DNA from: Chitinophaga pinensis
GTDB taxonomy: Bacteria; Bacteroidota; Bacteroidia; Chitinophagales; Chitinophagaceae
Length of the DNA stretch: 12,920 nt
Direction: 5' to 3'
Assembly (NCBI GenBank): GCA_943324055.2
Contig: CALPKD020000010.1
Coordinates: 1 to 12,920 of the forward strand
Shown piece after piece: positions 7,738-12,920 of the stretch. Position numbers and translations under genes: made by a program. Under the pieces are notes generated by a model. That model had not been told where the DNA came from. It did no database searches and was given only the letters and a program-made list of their open reading frames with translations. Within the stretch, counting starts at the first letter, position 1; every line of letters begins with the position of its first letter.

Positions 7738-7902
7738 TGATTTTTTAAAATTTAATTCTTAACAAATTTTTAATGTGGGCTGCAGTGGCTGATTATATAG
7801 TATTCTTCATCCCAAGCTGATTGCTATCATAGTATTTAATGGATTTCGAAAAAAAATGAATGTATTAATATCGGTATCTTGTACCTGATTAAAATCATAA
7901 CA

Positions 7903-8664
7903 ATGAAATCTACTTTAAAGGGGATGACTTTTTTAATGTTGGTCATTGTAGGTAGCTGGTCCTGTGAGCATGAGGTTGCTAAAGTGAACCCATTGTATGC
8001 TGTTGTAACGGATACCACTACAACCAATCCACCAGTTGTTCCTCCAATTACACCAGTTGATCCTATTACCGTAGTGAACGCTTGTAGTGCAGACACCGTT
8101 TATTTTGCTTCTCAGTTATTTCCGCTTATATTATCTAGTTGTGCAATGGCTAAATGCCACGACAATATTACAAAGGCCGAAGGGGTGGTATTAACTGATT
8201 ACGCTAATATTATGAGATATGTGAGTGCTGGTTCCCCTACGAATAGTAAATTATATAGATCATTAATTGACAATGATCCAGGAAACAGGATGCCTCGGCT
8301 ACCTGTAGCGCCATTTACACAAACTCAAATTGATTTAGTTGCAAAGTGGATAAGACAAGGGGCAAAAAATAATTCCTGTAACACAAGCTCAGTCACTAAT
8401 TGCGATACTTTAAAAATGTCATTTGTGACAAATGTGTCACCTATATTAAAAAGTTCCTGTACAGGTTGTCATAATGCAACATCCCCATCTGGGAATATTA
8501 ATTTAACAACTTACGCAGGGACTAAAGTAATCGCAAGTAGATTAAGTGGTTCGTTAAATCACTTAGCAGGTTATATCGCAATGCCTTCTAGCACAATTAA
8601 GTTGAGTGCATGTGATATTAATAAAATAACCGCTTGGGTACATCAAGGCGCCTTAAATAATTAA
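7903..8664 (+). CDS. lipoprotein with two cytochrome c-type haem domains
   Basis: The 253-residue product starts at the ATG at 7903; the in-frame TTG 24 bases earlier is rejected because it precedes the signal peptide. Residues 1-20 are a hydrophobic signal ending in SWS before C21, a lipobox-like site. A Thr/Pro/Val-rich linker (about 33-58) follows. Domain 1 has C80-AMAK-C85-H86, a CX4CH haem site instead of CXXCH, with M130 (NRMPRL) as a candidate sixth ligand. Domain 2 has C186-TG-C189-H190 and M227 (AMPSS). Both domains end with W-[IV]-x2-GA-x-NN (149-157 and 245-253). Extra cysteines (C61, C159, C167, C237) flank the domains and could form disulfides. It is expected in the periplasm or on the outer membrane as an electron carrier with a role I cannot name. 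It is the first gene of the 7903-10944 block. Confidence 0.82.
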   Translation: MKSTLKGMTFLMLVIVGSWSCEHEVAKVNPLYAVVTDTTTTNPPVVPPITPVDPITVVNACSADTVYFASQLFPLILSSCAMAKCHDNITKAEGVVLTDYANIMRYVSAGSPTNSKLYRSLIDNDPGNRMPRLPVAPFTQTQIDLVAKWIRQGAKNNSCNTSSVTNCDTLKMSFVTNVSPILKSSCTGCHNATSPSGNINLTTYAGTKVIASRLSGSLNHLAGYIAMPSSTIKLSACDINKITAWVHQGALNN

Positions 8665-8670
8665 GAAAAA

Positions 8671-9060
8671 ATGAAAATATTTAAATTAAAAAATTTCGTC
8701 ATTCTTATAGTAATTGCTTTTTCAACAGGATGCTATTATGACAAAGCGAACCTTGTGTACCCAACCTCAGGTTCTGTTGTTTGTGATACCATTAATGTAA
8801 CGTATGCAACTCAGGTGGTAGCTATTGTAAACGCACAGTGCAACAGCTGTCATGGCGCCGCTACTGCTTCAAGTTTAGGTGCTGGTATCGTGCTAAGTTC
8901 ATACAGTTCTATGAAGCCTTATATCACAAATGGCAGTTTGCTAAATTCAATTTTGCAAAATGGGAAAGCTTCTCCAATGCCAAAGAATAGTGCTAAACTT
9001 GCTAGTTGTTCAATCAATCAAATACAAGCCTGGATTCATAAAGGTGCTTTAAATAATTAA
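8671..9060 (+). CDS. small lipoprotein with one cytochrome c-type haem domain
   Basis: The 129-residue product starts 6 bases after the previous stop. It has a signal peptide with C21 as the likely lipidated residue (FSTGC). Its single domain has the haem site C57-NS-C60-H61, candidate ligand M103 (SPMPKN), an extra pair of cysteines (C38 and C113) and the ending AWIHKGALNN. That ending and the layout are nearly the same as in the second domain of the upstream protein (AWVHQGALNN), so the genes look like a domain duplication. It should be a membrane-anchored monohaem electron carrier facing the periplasm or cell surface; the partner is unknown. Such domains resemble the small haem domains found C-terminal in planctomycete-type and other Bacteroidota cytochromes. 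Confidence 0.8.
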   Translation: MKIFKLKNFVILIVIAFSTGCYYDKANLVYPTSGSVVCDTINVTYATQVVAIVNAQCNSCHGAATASSLGAGIVLSSYSSMKPYITNGSLLNSILQNGKASPMPKNSAKLASCSINQIQAWIHKGALNN

Positions 9061-9073
9061 AAAATTTAAAACA

Positions 9074-9613
9074 ATGAATAAAATTATCTTTTCTTTTTTA
9101 CTATTTATAACTAGTTTTTTTCAATCAAGTGCACAAAAAGTATATGCGACTAAAACCGGCCAAATATATTTTAATGCAACAGGGGAGGCAGTTAAAATTG
9201 AGGCTGTAAACAATCAAGTGGATTCAAAATTTGTGGAATCTACAGGTCAAATTATTTTTGGAGTACTTGTGAAAGGCTTCAAATTTGAAAATCAATTGAT
9301 GGAAGACCACTTTAATGAAAATTATATGGAATCCACTAAGTTTCCTAAAGCGGATTTTAAAGGATTCATAACCAATATCAAGGAGGTTAATTTTAGTAAA
9401 GATGGCCAATATGCTATAAATGTCGACGGCACACTTACTATACATGGAGTAGGAAATAAGACTAGCACAAAAGGTACAATGATGATTCAAAATGGAGTGC
9501 CCACTTTAAAAGGAGAATTTAAAGTAGATGTTAAAAGTTTTGGAATCAATGGGTCCTATATTGGAGGTAAAATTGCAAGCGAAGCAATCCTAAAAGTAAA
9601 TTGTAAATACTAA
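9074..9613 (+). CDS. secreted YceI-family protein
   Basis: The 179-residue protein has a signal peptide (about 1-20, ending SSAQ) and a YceI-type lipocalin-like beta barrel. Family signs are TGQIYFNATGEAVKIEAVN near the start, then MEDHFNENYMESTKFPKADF (about 76-95), the strand VDGTLTIHGVGNKTSTKGTM, and the closing VDVKSFGINGSYIGGKIASE. YceI proteins bind long hydrophobic molecules such as isoprenoid quinones or amides. In several respiratory contexts they are thought to carry or sequester such lipids in the periplasm. Being next to two haem lipoproteins, it may handle a quinone or another redox-active lipid here; that is inference. The gaps of 13 bases upstream and 11 downstream point to one transcript. 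Confidence 0.88.
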   Translation: MNKIIFSFLLFITSFFQSSAQKVYATKTGQIYFNATGEAVKIEAVNNQVDSKFVESTGQIIFGVLVKGFKFENQLMEDHFNENYMESTKFPKADFKGFITNIKEVNFSKDGQYAINVDGTLTIHGVGNKTSTKGTMMIQNGVPTLKGEFKVDVKSFGINGSYIGGKIASEAILKVNCKY

Positions 9614-9624
9614 CTTATACCAAG

Positions 9625-10530
9625 ATGACTAAATTTAAAATCATATCTTTTTTATTGCTGCTTGCTTTGAGTAGCGTTCGTTTGTCTGCCCAAGAAGTTG
9701 ACTTGTTTAAAGAGAAGGACGATGTCAAAGTGAAAGATATTACTACAGCTACGTTTAAATCAAGTCGAATTGTAAATGGACAATCCATAGAAAATGTGGG
9801 GGTTGGAGTATTAGATCTTAAAATACTGCATCGTTTTGGGCCTATAAGCCAAGGGGGTTATGACTTGTTTGGATTAGACCAAGCATCTATGAGGATAGGT
9901 TTAGATTATGGGGTGACTAAAAGACTGATGATAGGAATAGGTCGCAGTACCTATTTAAAGCAATATGATGGCTTTTTAAAATATAAAATAATCCAGCAAC
10001 AAACTGGCGTTAAGAACATACCATTTTCGGTAAGTTATGCGGCTACTATTATTTACAAATCATTAAAAGACGATCCTACGGCGGAGTATATTCCTTATTC
10101 TTCTGATAGATATTCTTATGCACATCAAATTTTAATCGCTAGTAAGTTGAATGATTACTTTTCACTTCAATTTACGCCTACACTTATTCACTACAATATG
10201 GTTTCAAATGCTGCAATCCCAAACGATTTTAAATCCCTAGGGGTTGGGTTTAGACAGCGTATCTCTAAACGCGTTAATTTTACGACAGAATATTTTTATC
10301 GAATTGATAAATTGGATGGATACTATGACCCGCTTACAGTTGGGTTAGATATTGAAACAGGTGGACATGTATTTCAATTGCATGTTACAAATTCAACGGG
10401 TATGACCGAACGTACTTTTATTAATGAAACATTGGGTTCGTGGGGAAAGGGAGAGTTGAGATTTGGATTTAATCTTACACGCGCGTTTACGCTAAAGAAA
10501 AAAAAGAGTTTAATCACTAATAAATGGTAA
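9625..10530 (+). CDS. DUF5777-family beta-barrel protein
   Basis: The 301-residue protein has a signal peptide (about 1-23, ending LSAQ), followed by many short amphipathic strands rich in aromatic and glycine residues. Segments such as ATFKSSRIVNGQSIE, VGVLDLKILHRFGPI and FGLDQASMRIGLDYGVTKRL match my memory of the DUF5777 family, which is predicted to be an outer-membrane beta barrel in Bacteroidota. The C-terminus (FTLKKKKSLITNKW) is basic and not a typical barrel signal, although FGFNLTRAF just before it could be the last strand. No function is established that I know of. Its place between the YceI gene and the OB-fold gene suggests that it serves with the haem lipoproteins at the outer membrane. 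Confidence 0.72.
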   Translation: MTKFKIISFLLLLALSSVRLSAQEVDLFKEKDDVKVKDITTATFKSSRIVNGQSIENVGVGVLDLKILHRFGPISQGGYDLFGLDQASMRIGLDYGVTKRLMIGIGRSTYLKQYDGFLKYKIIQQQTGVKNIPFSVSYAATIIYKSLKDDPTAEYIPYSSDRYSYAHQILIASKLNDYFSLQFTPTLIHYNMVSNAAIPNDFKSLGVGFRQRISKRVNFTTEYFYRIDKLDGYYDPLTVGLDIETGGHVFQLHVTNSTGMTERTFINETLGSWGKGELRFGFNLTRAFTLKKKKSLITNKW

Positions 10531-10533
10531 TCC

Positions 10534-10944
10534 ATGTTTAAGAAAATTATATTTTCCTTATTTATTATTGGTATTGTATTGGCTGCTGGAGTTTATTATT
10601 ATGTATTTGTTTATGCTGTAAATAATAAAAGACAAGCGAGCGATCAAGTGGCAATTGTAATTGCGGCAGATTCGTTAACTGCTCATTTTACAAACAATGA
10701 ATCACTTGCTAATTCAAAGTATTTAAATAAGGTTTTACAGGTTTCAGGAGTGATACTTGAAACGGGGGTAAACCAGGAAGAAAAATCGACTGTTACACTT
10801 GGTACAGAAGGGGCATTTTCGAATGTCTTTGTCACCTTTAAAAATAAAGAGCTCCTTAAAAAAGGAGATATTATTATAGTAAAGGGATTTTGTAATGGCT
10901 TTTTAAGTGATGTAGTACTTGTTGATGGGATTGTTGTTAAATAG
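10534..10944 (+). CDS. membrane-anchored OB-fold protein (tRNA_anti-like family)
   Basis: The 136-residue protein has one N-terminal hydrophobic helix (about 4-28), which is likely an uncleaved membrane anchor. Residues about 45-136 fit an OB-fold of the tRNA_anti-like type, with strands LNKVLQVSGVILE, STVTLGTEG and FSNVFVTFKNK, and the ending VKGFCNGFLSDVVLVDGIVV. The family name reflects only a structural resemblance to tRNA anticodon-binding domains; an exported or membrane-anchored copy is unlikely to bind tRNA. The gap to the DUF5777 gene is 3 bases, so they are surely on one transcript. The function is unknown. The single Cys (C120) lies in the conserved FCNG-like turn. It appears to be the last gene of the 7903-10944 block. 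Confidence 0.78.
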   Translation: MFKKIIFSLFIIGIVLAAGVYYYVFVYAVNNKRQASDQVAIVIAADSLTAHFTNNESLANSKYLNKVLQVSGVILETGVNQEEKSTVTLGTEGAFSNVFVTFKNKELLKKGDIIIVKGFCNGFLSDVVLVDGIVVK

Positions 10945-11045
10945 CGAGATTCGTGCCAATGTCCATTAGTAAAGGGCTTAATGCATCACATATGCACAGA
11001 TTTTTAACTATAATAAGTATCTTTAATTAAATATTGAAGATACAG
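10945..11045 (+). promoter_or_regulatory. gap with weak hairpins and a possible -7 element (TATCTTTA)
   Basis: The gap after the five-gene block holds two weak hairpins, CATTAG/TTAATG at 10964-10983 and TGCAT/ATGCA at 10982-10996 with loop CACAT. TATCTTTA at 11018-11025 matches seven of eight positions of the -7 consensus, 20 bases before the next ATG. A promoter for the downstream gene is plausible; termination of the block is uncertain. Confidence 0.35.
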
Positions 11046-12920
11046 ATGGAAAAAGATAAGCAACTAGGCTGGGGTGGGATTATATTAACGGCATTGTACT
11101 TATTGGTACACTTTATCCCAGACATGGGTGGAGCGGATGTAATGGGTGCGCAATGGTTATTTAGTAGCCTTTTGGATGTCTGTGTGCTTTTTTACATCTT
11201 CTTGAATCGTGCTCAATTTAAGGAAGCAATCGCGGCCATCTTTCAACAAAGATTCACCATTTTATTTTCGTTTTTAGTGCTCTGGGCAATGGGGTCCTAT
11301 TTCTATGCCATTAATGCAACAGAAACCTTGGTTACTTTGGCAAGGCTTGTGACGACTTATTTAATCTTTCTTAATTTATCCATACTCTATTACAAGCAGG
11401 ATATGCGGTTTGTATTTAATGCAATTGCATTAATAGTGAGTTTGGTATTGTTATATGACGCGTTCTATGTCATTACGGGGTTTACTAATAATCTAGAGAC
11501 CCTACCATTGGATCAAAATATTATTAGCCTGACAGGTAATAATGGCAACAAGAACGTAATGGCAGCTAGCTTATTGATTAAGTTTCCTTTTGCGCTCTAT
11601 TTTATTTTGAATCAAAAATTTATAGGTAAGGCATTTGGGTTGGTTGCATTATTTTTTGGAATTTTCGCTTTATTTATTTTAAATACGAGATCTACCTTTG
11701 TTGGTTTAGGAATTATTTCCCTCTTATTTATGGGTACGACTATTTATTTTGTAAGTAAGCGCGCACCAAAAAAGATATTCATACAAATTGCATATCTGAT
11801 TTTTCCAATCCTACTAGCTTATTTTTCGGCAAATTTTGTTTTAAAAAACGCAGTGGACTTGCAAGGTTTTCAGGGTGGATATGGAACGGTGGCAAAGCGT
11901 GTAGGTGATATTACTGTTGCTAGTGAACAAAATAGCAGGATTCACCTTTGGAAGGGCGCGATTGATTACGCAACAAAGCATCCATTGTTAGGTGCAGGAT
12001 ACGGCAATTGGAAGTTGGCTTCTATTCCGTATGAGAAAGAATATACCAATGACTTATTTGTTCCCTACCACTCACATAATGATTTTTTTGAAATGTTTGC
12101 GGACTTAGGTGTTATTGGCGGGGTATGCTTTGGATCTTTATTTTTATTGATGTTGCTATTTACAATCAAAATTTGGCGCGATAAATCATTTAAGGAGTAT
12201 ACTTTAATGGCTACCATTTCCTTTATGGCAATTAGCTGTTATTTTGTGGATGCATTTTTGAATTTTCCAGCAGAACGTACCTCCATGCAAACGATGTTGG
12301 CAATGAGTGCTGCTTTGGTTTTCATGCCTGCTGCCTTTATTAACAAAGCGAGTAAATCAACCGATGGCATTAAGTATAAGATTGTATTCGCTTATTTTAT
12401 TGTGGGTATATTATTGATTGGGTCATCTGTATATATAAACTACCAAACTTATCAATCTTTAAAAGTGCAGAAGTACGTGATGGGAGAAATAGATGCGGAT
12501 CCTAAAATGCCATTAGATGATGTAAAAGATGCCTTCCCGTCTATTCCCAATTTATCTACTTCCACGTTGCCAATAAAAGGGTTAATAGCTAGGTATTATT
12601 TTAGGGATAAGCAATATGATCAAGCATTAAAGCTTTTGAACGAAAGTGAAAACGTAAATCCTTATTTACATTATAATGATTTTATAAGAACAGCTATTTA
12701 TGCGAGTCTGTTAAAGTATGACAGTGCATTTTACTACTCAAAGCGTGCTTTTTACAATTGGCCTAGAGCAACTAGTTATTATAAAAATGTAATTTTTGCT
12801 GCTGCAAAGATGAAGGACACGGTGGAGATTCAAAAAGCGTTCGATTTATATAGTAAGTATCGAAACGATGCACAAGCATGGAATCAATACTTGTCAGGTA
12901 TGGTTGAAGTTAAAAAGGGA
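11046..12920 (+). CDS. O-antigen ligase-family membrane protein with TPR-like tail (C-terminus cut by window edge)
   Basis: An open frame of 625 codons runs from the ATG at 11046 to the window end; an in-frame stop lies just upstream. About ten hydrophobic segments are spread over residues 10-463. Two parts look like the O-antigen ligase/polymerase (Wzy_C) domain: NTRSTFVGLGIISLLFMG (213-230) and the extracytoplasmic loop 298-360, with RIHLWKGAIDYATKHPLLGA and then HSHNDFFEMFADLGVIGG (342-359), whose H and N residues are typical of the family. After a last membrane helix (about 446-463) a soluble tail contains helical repeats (KQYDQALKLLNESENVNPYL, KYDSAFYYSKRAFY) resembling TPRs. Enzymes of this family transfer lipid-linked glycans onto lipid A, other polymers or proteins. 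The substrate is unknown. The gene has its own possible promoter. Confidence 0.85.
   Translation, partial: MEKDKQLGWGGIILTALYLLVHFIPDMGGADVMGAQWLFSSLLDVCVLFYIFLNRAQFKEAIAAIFQQRFTILFSFLVLWAMGSYFYAINATETLVTLARLVTTYLIFLNLSILYYKQDMRFVFNAIALIVSLVLLYDAFYVITGFTNNLETLPLDQNIISLTGNNGNKNVMAASLLIKFPFALYFILNQKFIGKAFGLVALFFGIFALFILNTRSTFVGLGIISLLFMGTTIYFVSKRAPKKIFIQIAYLIFPILLAYFSANFVLKNAVDLQGFQGGYGTVAKRVGDITVASEQNSRIHLWKGAIDYATKHPLLGAGYGNWKLASIPYEKEYTNDLFVPYHSHNDFFEMFADLGVIGGVCFGSLFLLMLLFTIKIWRDKSFKEYTLMATISFMAISCYFVDAFLNFPAERTSMQTMLAMSAALVFMPAAFINKASKSTDGIKYKIVFAYFIVGILLIGSSVYINYQTYQSLKVQKYVMGEIDADPKMPLDDVKDAFPSIPNLSTSTLPIKGLIARYYFRDKQYDQALKLLNESENVNPYLHYNDFIRTAIYASLLKYDSAFYYSKRAFYNWPRATSYYKNVIFAAAKMKDTVEIQKAFDLYSKYRNDAQAWNQYLSGMVEVKKG

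Noticed and set aside
7741..7776. AT-rich inverted repeat after the nnrD gene as a terminator (AAAATTT/AAATTTT)
   Set aside because: The stem is only A-T pairs and 7 bp long, which is expected by chance in this composition.
7879..7902. TTG start upstream of the di-haem lipoprotein
   Set aside because: A start at 7903 gives a normal lipoprotein signal; the extra eight residues disturb it, and TTG starts are rare.
7836..8096. Minus-strand open frame across the start of the di-haem lipoprotein gene
   Set aside because: Its composition mirrors the Thr/Pro/Val-rich linker of the plus-strand gene; it has no start context or recognisable domain.
10534..10944. tRNA-processing role for the OB-fold protein
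   Set aside because: The resemblance to anticodon-binding OB-folds is structural only. The N-terminal anchor and the company of envelope genes argue against a tRNA role.
1..12920. Insertion sequences, phage genes, CRISPR arrays or toxin-antitoxin pairs
   Set aside because: No transposase, integrase, regularly spaced repeats or paired small toxin and antitoxin genes were seen on either strand; all sizeable frames fit ordinary cellular genes.

Overview
The window looks like a chromosomal segment from a low-GC Bacteroidota bacterium, probably close to Chitinophagaceae; the family-level placement is inference. Signs are Bacteroidota-type exported proteins (signal peptides ending in AQ), a DUF5777 beta-barrel, a bbp2-type porin, few Shine-Dalgarno sequences, AT-rich leaders and a few matches to the Bacteroidota -7 promoter element TAnnTTTG. 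No insertion sequences, phage genes, tRNA, rRNA or CRISPR arrays were seen.

Layout: (1) 1-438, minus strand, the N-terminal part of a PAS-domain sensor cut by the window edge; (2) a very AT-rich 466-base divergent gap; (3) 905-1930, an outer-membrane porin with a hairpin terminator behind it; (4) 2088-4390, a membrane prohibitin/SPFH protein followed by a secreted M28 zinc peptidase; (5) 4361-5569, minus strand, an AraC-type regulator with a membrane-spanning N-terminus, whose 3' end overlaps the peptidase gene; (6) 5857-6477, a LuxR-type regulator with a receiver domain lacking the phospho-acceptor aspartate, then mscL and an NAD(P)H-hydrate dehydratase; (7) 7903-10944, five tightly packed plus-strand genes: two haem c lipoproteins, a YceI protein, a DUF5777 barrel and a small membrane-anchored OB-fold protein; (8) from 11046 to the window end, an O-antigen-ligase-like membrane protein with a TPR-like tail, cut by the edge.

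The most interesting unit is the five-gene block at 7903-10944. Gaps are only 3 to 13 bases, and all products are predicted to be lipidated, secreted, membrane-anchored or outer-membrane. Three related haem domains are spread over the first two genes and share a W-x2-GA-x-NN ending. The block reads as an envelope redox module whose substrate and partners cannot be told from the sequence. The rest of the window is mostly recognisable housekeeping, envelope and sensory genes.
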